Positions 23,157 through 34,300 of a stretch of 36,697 nucleotides of DNA are shown here, piece by piece. The stretch comes from Nitrospirota bacterium (GTDB lineage: Bacteria > JACPQY01), in assembly GCA_016180645.1 (NCBI GenBank), contig JACPAV010000038.1, forward strand, positions 1 through 36,697, in the 5' to 3' direction. The notes below the pieces were generated by a model. It was not told the DNA's origin. It saw only the letters and a program-made list of their open reading frames with translations, and searched no databases. Numbering within the stretch: the stretch's first letter is position 1; each line of letters begins with the position of its first letter. A program made the position numbers and the translations under genes.

Positions 23157-25771
23157 TGTCCCTGAGTGAACGGTTCTTGTCCTGGAGGGTCTCGCGCCGG
23201 CTGATGGTGGGAGGCCTGGTCACGTCGTTCGCCTCGGTCCTCCTGGTGGGAATCTACTTCTACAACTTGTTCCGCAACGTGGTCCAGCAGGAATCCTATC
23301 TGGTCCTGGGTGTCCTGTCCGGATTCCCGCTGTTTGTCCTGCTTTACCTGCGGATGCTCCGGCCCCACGTGAGGAAGGTCACCCGGGCGGCGGCGGAGGC
23401 GCGAAAAGGGGCGATGGCCGACCCGGAGACGCTGCAGGCCGGCCGCGATGAACTCCTCCGCCTCCCGTTCCGTGCATTTGCAGCGGGGCTGTCCTGCTGG
23501 ACGCTGGGCGGCGTGATCGTGTCGATCTTCTGCTATGTCGTGGTCGGCCTGACCGTTGCCCAGACGGTCAAGGCCGGAACGGCATGCGTTTTCGGCGGCG
23601 CCATCGGCTCGCTGACCGGACTCTTTGTGGTGAAATTCCTGCTGTCACCGGAGTACCAGGTCTTGGCGGCCGCGGACGGGGGAGGCGAACCGTCTCTGGT
23701 GGTATCCCTTCGGAGCAAACTTCTCCTGACCTTCATTCTCATCCTCACGTTCACGATCGTCTTCACCATTATCCACCATCACACCAAGTCCGAGGACGTT
23801 CTGAAGCGCGAGATCGCGCGGTTCGCGGTCTCCGAATTGACCCGCCGATCGAAACTGATCGGATACACGGCCGAGGACCTGGCGAAGTGGTCGGTCCGGG
23901 CAGGGGCCGGGCTCCGGCGGGAATGGTTTGTCGTGACGGGAGGAGGAACGTGGGTGGCCGGTTCGGACGGCGCAAAATCGGATGTCCTGGGACTTTGGGA
24001 AACGAGGTCGAGAACCATCATGGGCGAGTGGATCGGCCGGGCCGTGGGTCGCTCCCGTCCGCCGACCGACGTCCAGATGTCCATCGAACTGACCCAGGGG
24101 GACTTGGCCACCTACATTCCCGTGCCGGGCCATGACCTCCTGTTCGGCGTGGTCATACGGGACAACGAGCTGACGCCCGCGGTGCATCCCCTGCTCATGA
24201 ACTACGTCTGGATCCTTCTCTTCTGCATTCTTGTTTCGATCCTCATCACCGTCCTCACCTACCAGGATATCGTCCACCCGATCCGGCGCGTGCGAAGCTT
24301 CGCGGCAACCGTGGCGGCGGGCGATTTTTCCGGCCAGCCTGAAACGATCTCGGAGGACGAAACGGGAATCCTGGTCGTGGCGATGGCGCGGTTCACGGGA
24401 GCCTTGGAGCAACTGGATCGGGGATTGCGGCAGGTTGCCGGTGAGGTTGATTCTCTCTCCGGTCAGGCGGAACGCCTGTCGCGGGAGATGGATCAACGAA
24501 GCGAGCAGCAGTCGGAGTGGATCGAGAACTCGGAGCAGATGGGCGCCACCGGCCTCCACCAAATCGAGGATCTGTTGAAAGCTTCGGCGGATCTCCAGGA
24601 TCGGATCGTGCGGTCGATGGGGCGGATCGGAGGGATCGGCGCCGGTCTGGATGAGATGCGGAAACAAGGGGAGGAGTTCCGCGGCGGTTTCCGCGAGCTG
24701 GAACAACTGGCCGAATCGCTCGAGAAACATGGCAAGAATATCGGGCAGGCCCTGGAATGGGTGGGATCGCAGGGCGACGAAACCGCGGCGGCTGCGAATG
24801 AGATTGAAATCTCCGTCAGAAGCATCCGGGAGAACGCCGGGGAAACCGAGAAGCTGATCCTGGCCATCGAGAAGGCGGGGAAGAGGGGGACCGATATCTT
24901 CGGGGCCCTTCAGAAGCTGATGGAGGCGGCGGGAGGATTGTCACGCGAGGCGACGGAAGAACTCCGCATGCTTACGGTGGAAGGCGACAAGATCAACCGG
25001 ATGATCCAGGGTATCGAGGATGTGGCCGAGAACACCAACCTCCTGTCCCTGAACGCGGCGATCATTGCGGCCCACTCGGGCGAGTTCGAGCGGGAGTTCG
25101 CCGTGGTGGTGGAGGAGATCAAGGCCCTGGCCCAGCGGTCCACCGGCTACGCCGAGGAGATCAAGGGCATCGTCAAGAACATTTCCCTGAAAACCCAACG
25201 GAGTTACGAGGCATCTCAGGAGGGCCACCATGTCATTGACGAAGGGATTCAAGCCGCATTGCGGGCGCAGGCCGGATTCCGTGATATTCTGGCGCAGAAT
25301 GAGCAGAGCCGATTCGTCATCAAGCGCATCCTCGACGCCAGCCAAGAGCAGCAATCTTCAGCCCAGAGGGTCAACGAGTACATGGTGAAGTTGAATACCG
25401 GTTTTGAGGTGATCACCGAAGGGGCTCGTGGACAGGCGGACGTCATGTTGGGGCTGGGAGAGGGTGTGGAGAGGATGAAGTTCGTTGAGGCCTCCGTGGC
25501 CAGGGAGCTGGGGGGCCAGAAGGGCGCCGTGCAGAAGGCGGCTCTGATGGCGCCGTCGATGACCCGCGTGGTGGAGGCCCTCCGCCATTTCGGATGTTCG
25601 CAGGTGCCCAGCCTCGAAGAGATCCGCGACCGGATGGGTAAATTGAGAGAAAAGTGCCGGGCGAACGAGGCGCAGGCCGAGATTCTTGGCCAGGGCATTC
25701 GGGAATTCCGAAGCCGCTCGATGGATCTGTTGAAACCGGCGGCAGGTGACGGTAAAGGAAGTGGGTCATGA
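23153..25771 (+). CDS. Methyl-accepting-chemotaxis-like receptor 2, multi-pass membrane type
   Basis: An 872-residue paralogue of the preceding receptor, with the same layout: about six membrane segments (for example SFASVLLVGIYFYNLF, LSCWTLGGVIVSIFCYVVVGL, LLLTFILILTFTIVFTII, YVWILLFCILVSILITVL), one extracytoplasmic region, HAMP-like segment and coiled-coil signalling domain. The tip reads ENTNLLSLNAAIIAAHSGEFEREFAVVVEEIKALA, nearer the canonical form than receptor 1. I chose the ATG at 23153 because it overlaps the previous stop (ATGA) and immediately precedes the first membrane helix; the frame upstream is only the shadow of receptor 1. Its own stop overlaps the third receptor start by 4 bases. 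No methylation-site consensus was confirmed. Confidence 0.88.
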   Translation: MMSLSERFLSWRVSRRLMVGGLVTSFASVLLVGIYFYNLFRNVVQQESYLVLGVLSGFPLFVLLYLRMLRPHVRKVTRAAAEARKGAMADPETLQAGRDELLRLPFRAFAAGLSCWTLGGVIVSIFCYVVVGLTVAQTVKAGTACVFGGAIGSLTGLFVVKFLLSPEYQVLAAADGGGEPSLVVSLRSKLLLTFILILTFTIVFTIIHHHTKSEDVLKREIARFAVSELTRRSKLIGYTAEDLAKWSVRAGAGLRREWFVVTGGGTWVAGSDGAKSDVLGLWETRSRTIMGEWIGRAVGRSRPPTDVQMSIELTQGDLATYIPVPGHDLLFGVVIRDNELTPAVHPLLMNYVWILLFCILVSILITVLTYQDIVHPIRRVRSFAATVAAGDFSGQPETISEDETGILVVAMARFTGALEQLDRGLRQVAGEVDSLSGQAERLSREMDQRSEQQSEWIENSEQMGATGLHQIEDLLKASADLQDRIVRSMGRIGGIGAGLDEMRKQGEEFRGGFRELEQLAESLEKHGKNIGQALEWVGSQGDETAAAANEIEISVRSIRENAGETEKLILAIEKAGKRGTDIFGALQKLMEAAGGLSREATEELRMLTVEGDKINRMIQGIEDVAENTNLLSLNAAIIAAHSGEFEREFAVVVEEIKALAQRSTGYAEEIKGIVKNISLKTQRSYEASQEGHHVIDEGIQAALRAQAGFRDILAQNEQSRFVIKRILDASQEQQSSAQRVNEYMVKLNTGFEVITEGARGQADVMLGLGEGVERMKFVEASVARELGGQKGAVQKAALMAPSMTRVVEALRHFGCSQVPSLEEIRDRMGKLREKCRANEAQAEILGQGIREFRSRSMDLLKPAAGDGKGSGS

Positions 25772-27888
25772 AACAACGAGGCGGGATCCGCGCAAAAGTG
25801 TTCACCGCCCTTGGGGTGCTGTGGATCATCACTCTGGCGAGTCTCCTCGCCAGCCTCAAGTACTTCGAAAGCATCTACGAGCGCGTCCTCGTGGAAAAAG
25901 CGAACATTGTGGGCTTGAACCTCCGGAGCGATATCAATGAAATGCTCTCCCTGGGCCTCTCCATCGGGGAGCTCGAAGGGCTTCAGAAAGACGTGGGTGA
26001 TCTCGTGTTCAAAGGCTTGGGCCATGGCAAAGGGACGACGGTCCTGCGAACGAACCTCGCCTATGTTTTCATCACCGATCCTACCGCAAAGGTCCTTTAC
26101 CACAGCCATGTCTCCGAAATCGGCAAGACGTTTACAGATCCCTTCACACTCCGCACGATTTCGGCACGGGAAAGCCTGACCGGCCACTCCATGTTCCAGG
26201 GGCACGAGGTCCTGGACATTTCCATCCCGATTGTGAGCGATCAGGTGGGCGAGGGCATTCTGGGGGTCGTTCGACTGGGCATTCCAGAGGATGAAATCAA
26301 CAAACAGACGCGTCCGCTGTGGATGATTACGATCGCCCTCCTGGCCACCGTCGGCCTTGCGGCCTTTTTCCTGATGTGGTTTCTTTCACGCTCGTTGATC
26401 ATGCCGCTCACGCATCTGATTCGGAACGTCCTGAACGTGGCGGAAGGGGATTTGTCTGAGGAGATCACGATCCAGACGCGGGACGAACTCGGCCACCTGT
26501 CCACCAGCTTCAACAGCATGGTCCAGCGGCTCAATTTCATGTTTCAGCAGATCAAGGGAGCGGCGAAGAAGGTGTACGATGCCTCCGATACGATCACAAA
26601 CTACTCCCGGCAGGTGAACGAGGGTTCGCAGCTTCAGAAGGAATCGGTCGTGGAAACGTCCACCCATATCGATTTCATGAAAAAGAGCGTTACCGATGTG
26701 GTGGACAAGGTGAACAGCCTGAGCGACAGCCTCACGCGAACGTCGTCCGTTCTGCTGGAGATGCAGGCGGGGGTGGAGGAAATCGGCGATTCCGCGGATC
26801 ACCTCCTGGGATACGTCGAGGAGACGTCGTCCTCCGTGGTGCAAATGTCGGCGGCCACCAAGCAGATATACGAGAGCTCGTCTCAACTCTCCAGGATGGC
26901 GGAGGACACGGCCTCCTCCATGCAGGAAATGGCGGTGTCGATCCGCGAAGTGCAGCAGCAGGCCACGGAGACCAGCGAGATGGCGGACCAGATGGCGGAA
27001 CGCGCGAACCTGGGGCGCGAGCAGGTGCAGTCGTCGATACGTGGAATCAAGCAGATTGAAACCGCGTCTCAAGAGGCCAGCCACGTGATGGTGACACTCC
27101 GGGAGCGAACGGAGGAGATCGGGAAGGTGGTGAAGGTCATTTCCGACGTGGCGGAGCGGACGAACCTTCTGGCCCTCAACGCGGCGATCATTTCGGCCCA
27201 AGCCGGCGAATATGGACGGGAGTTTCGTGTGGTTGCCGATGAGATCAAGGCGCTGGCCGATTTGACCTCCCAGAAGACCAAGGAGATCAGCGGGATCATC
27301 ACCACCGTGCAGGACGAGAGTGAGAGGGCGAAGAACTCTGTGGGCGCCATCGTGAGTTATGTGAATGAGGGTGTGAGGCGGGCGCAGATGTCCGGGGAGG
27401 CGCTCGAGCGGCTCCTCGAAAGCATCAAGAAGACGCGTGAGCGGATGATGTTCATTGTGAATGCGACCAAGGAGCAGAGCCTGTCCAGCCGGAAGGTGAA
27501 CGAGGCCGCGAACGAGACTTACAGCATGACCCAGGCCATCGTGACCTCCACCAAGGAGCACGTGGCCACCGGCGAGCACATCAAGAAAGCCACGGAGGAG
27601 ATGCGGGAGAAGATGATGCAGGTGCGCGAGTCGATCCAGGGGCACATCAAGTCGGCGGGCCTGATCATGGAAACCTTCAGCGCCGTGAAGACCCTGTTCG
27701 ACGAAATCACCCGGGCTGTCCGTGAGCAAGTAACGGGGGGTGAGCGGATCACACGGGAGATCAGCAAGATTCAGGCGATCAGCGCGCGCCACGGCGAAAC
27801 CGTGGACAAGCTCCAGAACCTGGTGAACGTGTTGATGGAGCAGGCCAGGCTGCTCGAAGAAGGAGTCGGCCGTTTCAAGACGAGATAG
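25768..27888 (+). CDS. Methyl-accepting chemotaxis receptor 3
   Basis: A 706-residue receptor of conventional layout: a first membrane helix (about 11-31), a periplasmic sensor domain of about 155 residues with a single-Cache-like pattern (VFITDPTAKVLYHSH, DISIPIV, GILGVVRLGIPE), a second membrane helix (about 188-210), HAMP (PLTHLIRNVLNVAEGDLSEEI) and a signalling coiled coil. The tip reads ERTNLLALNAAIISAQAGEYGREFRVVADEIKALA, close to canonical but with II in place of the usual IE. The ATG overlaps the stop of receptor 2. It is the last gene of the chemosensory run. Confidence 0.93.
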   Translation: MKQRGGIRAKVFTALGVLWIITLASLLASLKYFESIYERVLVEKANIVGLNLRSDINEMLSLGLSIGELEGLQKDVGDLVFKGLGHGKGTTVLRTNLAYVFITDPTAKVLYHSHVSEIGKTFTDPFTLRTISARESLTGHSMFQGHEVLDISIPIVSDQVGEGILGVVRLGIPEDEINKQTRPLWMITIALLATVGLAAFFLMWFLSRSLIMPLTHLIRNVLNVAEGDLSEEITIQTRDELGHLSTSFNSMVQRLNFMFQQIKGAAKKVYDASDTITNYSRQVNEGSQLQKESVVETSTHIDFMKKSVTDVVDKVNSLSDSLTRTSSVLLEMQAGVEEIGDSADHLLGYVEETSSSVVQMSAATKQIYESSSQLSRMAEDTASSMQEMAVSIREVQQQATETSEMADQMAERANLGREQVQSSIRGIKQIETASQEASHVMVTLRERTEEIGKVVKVISDVAERTNLLALNAAIISAQAGEYGREFRVVADEIKALADLTSQKTKEISGIITTVQDESERAKNSVGAIVSYVNEGVRRAQMSGEALERLLESIKKTRERMMFIVNATKEQSLSSRKVNEAANETYSMTQAIVTSTKEHVATGEHIKKATEEMREKMMQVRESIQGHIKSAGLIMETFSAVKTLFDEITRAVREQVTGGERITREISKIQAISARHGETVDKLQNLVNVLMEQARLLEEGVGRFKTR

Positions 27889-27925
27889 GCGCGGGGAGCG
27901 GGGTTCGAAAAAGGGGGCATGCAAA

Positions 27926-28174
27926 ATGAATGATGACAAACCGCAGATTGCTCAGAAAGCGCCGTGCGTCGTGACGCTCGAGCCGGGAAAGAAATATTGG
28001 TGGTGCCGTTGCGGTCGATCTCAGAAACAACCCTTTTGCGATGGATCGCACAAAGCCACGAGCTTCAAACCGGTGCCCTTCGAGGTTTCGGAGAACAAGA
28101 CCTACTACCTTTGTGGGTGCAAACACACCGGGACCCAGCCCTATTGCAACGGATCGCACAAGACGCTTGCCTGA
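27926..28174 (+). CDS. Tandem CDGSH iron-sulfur domain protein
   Basis: An 82-residue protein with two CDGSH-type [2Fe-2S] motifs. The first, CRCGRSQKQPFCDGSH, is canonical; the second, CGCKHTGTQPYCNGSH, has N in place of D. Each supplies three cysteines and one histidine for a cluster. Small bacterial proteins of this kind are linked to redox or iron-sulfur handling, but no specific role is shown by the sequence. A GGGGG ribosome site precedes the ATG. It starts 37 bases after the last receptor and may be cotranscribed with it. Confidence 0.92.
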   Translation: MNDDKPQIAQKAPCVVTLEPGKKYWWCRCGRSQKQPFCDGSHKATSFKPVPFEVSENKTYYLCGCKHTGTQPYCNGSHKTLA

Positions 28175-28277
28175 CCGGTGTGCCGGCAGGAGAGCCATTT
28201 TGATTTCCGTCCCCGTCCCCGGTATCCTTCCTCCCTGGCTGATAGCTGACTGCTGAATGCTCCCAGGCTCAATTCAC

Positions 28278-28350
28278 TCCAGCGTAGCTCAACCGGCAGA
28301 GCGGCCGGCTGTTAACCGGCGGGTTGTAGGTTCGAGTCCTACCGCTGGAG
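28278..28350 (+). tRNA. tRNA-Asn (GUU)
   Basis: A full cloverleaf can be drawn. Acceptor TCCAGCG (28278-28284) pairs with CGCTGGA (28343-28349). D stem GCTC/GAGC. Anticodon stem GCCGG/CCGGC with loop CTGTTAA and anticodon GTT (28311-28313). T arm GTAGG-TTCGAGT-CCTAC. The discriminator base is G and CCA is not encoded. Confidence 0.96.
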
Positions 28351-28373
28351 CGATCTTCTCGCTCTCGCGCGGC

Positions 28374-31300
28374 CTATGGAAGGTTCTGAACTTGCACAGG
28401 GGTGTGGCGATCCACGGTGGTGCCGTCGCCGAGTTGGCCGTAGAAATTGTAACCCCAGCATTTCACCGTGCCGTCGGAAAGAAGGGAACAGGTGTGTTCG
28501 TAGCCATTTGCGACGGTGACACCGCCCGACAGGCCGCTCACGGCCACGGGGGTCGTCCTATCCGCCGTCGTCCCGTCGCCGAGTTGGCCGTAGAAATTGC
28601 GCCCCCAGCATTTCATCGTGCCATCGGAAAGAAGGGAACACGTGTATTCGCGGCCCGCCGCTACGGCGACACCGCCCGACAAGCCGCTCACGGCCACGGG
28701 GGTCGTCTTGTTCACCAGCAGCGTCCCGTCCCCAAGCTGACCATATTGATTATTCCCCCAGCATTTGACCGTGCCATCGGATAGAAGGGAACAGGTGTGA
28801 TCATAGCCCACCACGATGGCCACACCGCCGAACAGTGAAGACACGGCGATGGGCGTTAGGCGATTAGCGGTCGTCCCGTCCCCAAGTTGACCGCTACTGT
28901 TGAGCCCCCAGCATTTGACCGTGCCATCGGATAGAAGGGAACAGGTGTGCCAGTAGCCCACCGCGAGGGCCACGCCGCCGGACAATGAAGACACGGTGAT
29001 GGGCGTTAGGCGATCGGCGGTCGTCCCGTCCCCGAGCTGACCGGAGGGGTTCCACCCCCAACATTTCACCGTGCCATCGGAAAGCAGGGAACAAGTGTGA
29101 TAGTAGCCCCCCGCGACGGCCACGGCACCCGACAGGCCGATCACGGCCGCGGGGGTCGTCTTATTCACCGTCGTCCCGTCCCCGAGCTGGCCGTAGAAAT
29201 TGTATCCCCAGCAATCCACCGTGCCGTTGGAAAGAAGGGAACAGGTTTGATTTCCGCCCCCCGCAACGGCCACGCTGCCCGACAGGCTGCTGACGGCCAC
29301 GGGGGTCGTCTTATTCGCCGTTGTACCATCCCCAAGCTGCCCAGACTGATTGTTCCCCCAGCATTTGACGGTGCCGTTGGAAAGAAGGGAACAGGTGTGA
29401 TAGCCGAAATGGTTCGTTAGACCTTCGCGCCACGGGCGGGCGGGGGCGCCGGAGGCGGAACCTTCGTGGTGGAGGCGGGGGAGCTTGACGCCGAGGGGAC
29501 CGGTGAGACTCGTGACGGCCGTGGGTGTTGTCTTGTACGTCGTTGTTCCGTCTCCGAGTTGGCCGTACCCATTGTTGCCCCAGCATTTCAGGGTACCGTC
29601 TGAGAGGAGAGAACAAGAGTGCTGGTAGCCCCCCGCGACGGAAACGGCATTCGACAAGCTGGAAACGGCGATGGGCGTTAGGCGTTGGGTGGTCGTCCCG
29701 TCCCCAAGCCCGCCGAAGCCGTTGCTCCCCCAGCATTTCACCGATCCGTCCGAGAGAAGAACACAGGTGTGATAGAGCCCCCCCGCGATGGCCACGGCAT
29801 TCGACAAGGTGGAAACGGCGATGGGCGATAGGCGATCGACGGAGGTGCCATCCCCAAGTTGGCCGAAACCGTTGTACCCCCAGCATTTCACCGACCCGTC
29901 TGAGAGAAGAGAACAGGTGTGATATTCGCCTGCCGCGACGGCCACAGCTCCAGAGAGTGCGCTCACCGCCACGGGCGTTGACTTTTTCGCCGTCGTCCCG
30001 TCCCCAAGCCCGCCGTAGATATTGTTTCCCCAGCATTTCACCGTGCCGTCCGAGAGAAGGGAACAGCTGTGATAGGAGCCCCCCGCGATGGCCACGGTGT
30101 TCGAGAGATAGGAGCCCCCCGCGATGGCCACGGTGTTCGAGAGAGAACTCACGGCCACGGGGGTCGTCTTGTCCACCGTCGTCCCGTCCCCCAGTTGACC
30201 AAACATGTTGGATCCCCAGCATTCGGCCGTGCCATCCGAGAGAAGGGAACAAGTGTGAAAGTAGCCCTCTGAGAGGGCCACCGCACCCGAAAGGGAAGAG
30301 ACGGCAACAGGCGCTAGGCGGTTGACGTTGGTTCCGTCCCCAAGTTGGCCGGAGTTATTGTGCCCCCAACATCTTACCGTTCCGTCCGAGAGAAGGGCAC
30401 AGGTGTGTCTGCCCAGATGATTCGTCACGGCTTGGATGACACCAGCCACTGGGGGTGAAGAAGTCGTGGCTGTTTTTTCGACGGTGTTGGTATCGGTGTT
30501 GCCCGCCTCATCCTCCGCACGGGCGACGAAGTAGTAGGCGGTGGTGGCGTTGAGCGCGGTGACGCTGTAGGAGGTGGCGCTGGCGGAGGTCGTGTAGGTG
30601 ACCGTGAAGCTCGTCTGGCAGGTCCCCGCCGTTGTGCTTTGGCAAATTTTGTAGATCAAGGAAGACGCGGGACTCACGGCGTCGGACGCGGCAGACCAGG
30701 AAAGGTCGATCTGGGAGGAGGAGACGGCGGTGGCTGAAGCAAGGCCGGCAAACGTCGGCGCGGTGTTGTCGAACGTAAAAGAAGCATTGGCGGTCGGACT
30801 TTGGGCGTTGGCGGCGTTATCGGTCGCCTTCGACTGAACCGTATACGCCGATCCACTCGCCCACGCCGGCAAGCCGCTCGACTTGCTCCAAGAAGTCGTG
30901 CCGGTTGCCGCGAGCCACGCGACGCCCGCGCCCCAGGCGCTGCCGTCCCAGTACTGGCTGTCCGAATTTCTCTGAATCGTAATCTCCACGGTCTGAACTC
31001 CGCTTCCCGTATCGCTTGCCGATCCGGTAACGGAGGAGAGTGCAGACAGTTTGGCGCCGTTGGCGGGCGCCGTAATCGATGATGTCGGCAAGCTGTAATC
31101 AACCATCACGCTGTTGGAGGCCGCCCACGCAGAAGCGTTTCCCGCATTGTCCAGCGCCCGGACGCAGTTGAAATACGAGGCGCCAAGCGCCAGGCTCAAG
31201 GCGCCGGTCGATTTGGAAGTGACGTTGCCCAGGTTGGCGGTCGCCAGCGTATCGCCCGCGCATGAGCCGGCCGTGCTGATGTTGTAGTCGTAGGACGCTA

Positions 31301-34300
31301 TCCCGTTGGCGTCGGAAAAGCCGCTCCAGTTCGCGGCCATCGTGGTGTTCGAGATTTGATAGGCCACGTCCGCACCTGTCCCGTCGTTCACCGCGCCACC
31401 CGTCGGAAGGGTGGTGTCCAGTGTGATGGTCGCGCTTACCGAGGGGCCTGTGTTGACGTTGCCGCCTGCATCCTTCACCCACGCGTAGACCGTGTGCGAC
31501 CCTTCGACGGCGCTCAGCGTGAACGTGGTGGGCTCCGTTCCCGCGAAACACGCATGGGCCGCGGCCGGAGCGGTCGACTGCGTCTCAGATAGACACCACC
31601 CGACGGCCTGGGCGTCATTCCCGATCGTTGCGTTGACCGGATTGTTGTTCGTGTAGCCCGCCGAAGCCGGGGTCGGGTCGGAGATCGACAGAGTCGGATT
31701 GGGCGGCGGCGTCTTGTCGTTGATCTTGATCGTAACGGAACTCGTGTTCCCGGCTTGGTCCGTCTGTGTGACGTAAATCTGGTCCGAGGCGTCGCCTTGG
31801 TTGTCGCCGATGGCGTAGGCGGCGAAGCTGCCATCGCCCAGTGCTGAGGACTGACCGATGAGTACCGTGAGAAGACCGTCGGAGTAGACCTTGACGGTCG
31901 CGGAGCCTTCCACGGCGCCCACGGCGCCGCTGAGAGTGTCGTTCGTCCCGGACGGATTGGCCGTGACGGCGAGATTGGCTCCCACAGGGGTGGTCGGAGC
32001 GATGGTGTCCAGTGTGATGGAGGCGCTGATGGCCGGGCCCGGGTTCACATTTCCCGCCGCGTCGCGCACCCAGGCATAAACCGTGTGAGGCCCTTCGACG
32101 GCGCTCAGGGTGAACGTGGTGGGTTCCGTCCCCGCAAGGCAGCCGGCCGACTCGGCCGGCTGGGCGGACTGGCTCTCGGACAGGCACCAATGGGAGACGC
32201 CTGCGTCGTTTCCGACCGTCGCATTCACGGGATTGTTGTTCGTGTACCCCGAAGTGGTCGGCGAAGGATCGGCGAGGCTGAGCGTCGGATTGGGCGGCGC
32301 GGCCGTATCGAGAGCGATGGAAGCTGATACGGCGGGACCGCCGTTGATGTTGCCCGCCGCGTCCTTGATCCAAGCGTAGACGGTGTGCGATGTGTCGCCG
32401 GCGCTCAGGGTGAAGGTGGTTGGCTTCGGCGAGACGAAGCAGGCGTCGGCCTCAACCGGAGCGGTGGTCTGAGTTTCGGAGAGGCACCACTTTGAGGCTC
32501 CTGTGTCGCTCGTTATGGACGTGTTGACCAGTGTCGAATTGGTTGATGCCCCGCTTCCGGACGTGGCGTCCGACAACGCCAAGGCTGGGTTGGGCGGCGC
32601 GGTGGTATCCAGCGTGATGCTTGCGCTGACGGCCGGACCCGCATTGATGTTTCCGGCTGCATCCTTGATCCACACATATGCTGTCTTGCCCCCATCTCCC
32701 GCGATCAGCGTCAATGTGGTCGGTTCAGGCGAAACGAAGCACGACGACAGTTCACCGGGGGAGGCGGACTGCGTTTCGGACAGGCACCACGTCGATGCTC
32801 CGGTATCTCCCGTGATGGAGACGTTGACGGTCGCGGCGTTCGTGGCTGTGGCGCTGCCGGAAGTTTGATCGGACAGGCCGAGTGTTGGATTCGGAGGTGC
32901 TGCTGTGTCCAGCGTGATGCTTGCGCTGACGGCCGGACCCGCATTGATATTCCCGGCAACATCCTTGATCCAGATATAGACTGTGTGCGATCCGTCGCCG
33001 GCGCTCAGGGTGAACGTTGTGGGCCTGGGAGAAGTGAAACAGGATGACAACTCGGCTGGCGATGCGGATTGGGTTTCCGACAGGCACCAGAAGGCGGCTT
33101 CCGCATCCCCACCGATGGAGGCGTTGACGGATGTCGAGTTGGTCGTCCCGGTGCTGGACGAGGTTTGATCCGCGACCGATATTGTCGGATTGGGGGGGGC
33201 CACGGAATCCAGCGTGATGGAAGCGGAAACCGCCGGTCCGGGGTTCACGTTCCCCGCGGAGTTCTTGGTCCAGACGTAAAGGCTGTGTGAGCCTTCGACC
33301 GCGGTCAGGACAAACGTTGAGGGTTCCGGACTCGTGAAGCACGGATCGGAGGACGCGGGCTGCGAGGACTGCGTTTCTGAGAGGCACCAGGCCGTGGCAT
33401 CGGCATCATTGCCGATGGTGGCGTTGACCGTTGTCGAGTTGGTGTAGCCCGTGCTGCCGCTTGTCTGGTCCGCCGGCGTGAGCGTCGGATTGGTCGACCC
33501 CGATGTGTTGTTTGTCTTGCTGATGGAGGCCGATGCGTTGCCTGCGGCATCGGTGGCGGTGATGTAGACGGTCGTGTAGAGGTTATCGCCAATGGTCAGA
33601 GCACCGAACGAACCGTTTGCCCCCGCCGCGACCGAAACAACCAGGTTGGTCAACCCCGAATCGCTGTAGATCTTCACGGTTGCAGAGACCTCCACGGCGC
33701 CGAGCGACCCTTGAACGCTGTCCGGGGTTCCCGGAGGATTCTGATTCACGGTGATATTGCCCGATACCGGTGCGGCGGGCGCCGTGGTGTCGACCATCCA
33801 CACGTAGGAAGCGGGAGTGGCGTCGACGTTGTTCGCCTGATCCTTGGCGCGGACGTTGATCGTGTGGGCTCCCGAAGAGAGCGGTCCGGCGATCAAGTGA
33901 GGCGAAGTGCACGAGGCGAAGGCGGCGGCATCCAGGGAGCACTCGAAAGTCGCGCTTGCATCGTTGCTGGTGAAGGACGCGGACAAGCTCGTGGAATTGG
34001 TCGGCGTCACGGAGGGCGCGGTCGATGCGAGGGTGGTGTCCGGCGGCCCTGTATCGAGGACGATGGTATCGCTGACCTGGCTGCTTAAGTTGCCGGCCGC
34101 GTCTCTGAACCTGGCATAGACCGTTTTCGTGCCGTCGCCGGCCGTGAGCGTCCATGGAAAAGACGTGGCGTACGGTTGGTAGGCGCCGTAGGTGAGATTG
34201 TCATTGGAGAAAGCCATTTCCGTGGCTCCCGTGGCCGAAAGGGTCAGCGTAACGGCGGTCGTCGAAGTGAAGGTGGCTCCGGCGCTGATGATGACCGAGG

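Noticed and set aside
26386-27939. A 517-codon reverse-strand open frame opposite receptor 3.
   Set aside because: It is a His/Leu/Arg-rich shadow of the coiled-coil signalling domain with no recognisable family.
28278-28374. tRNA-Asn as an integration site for an element containing the giant RCC1 gene.
   Set aside because: No integrase, no repeated tRNA 3' end and no attachment-like direct repeat is visible in the window.
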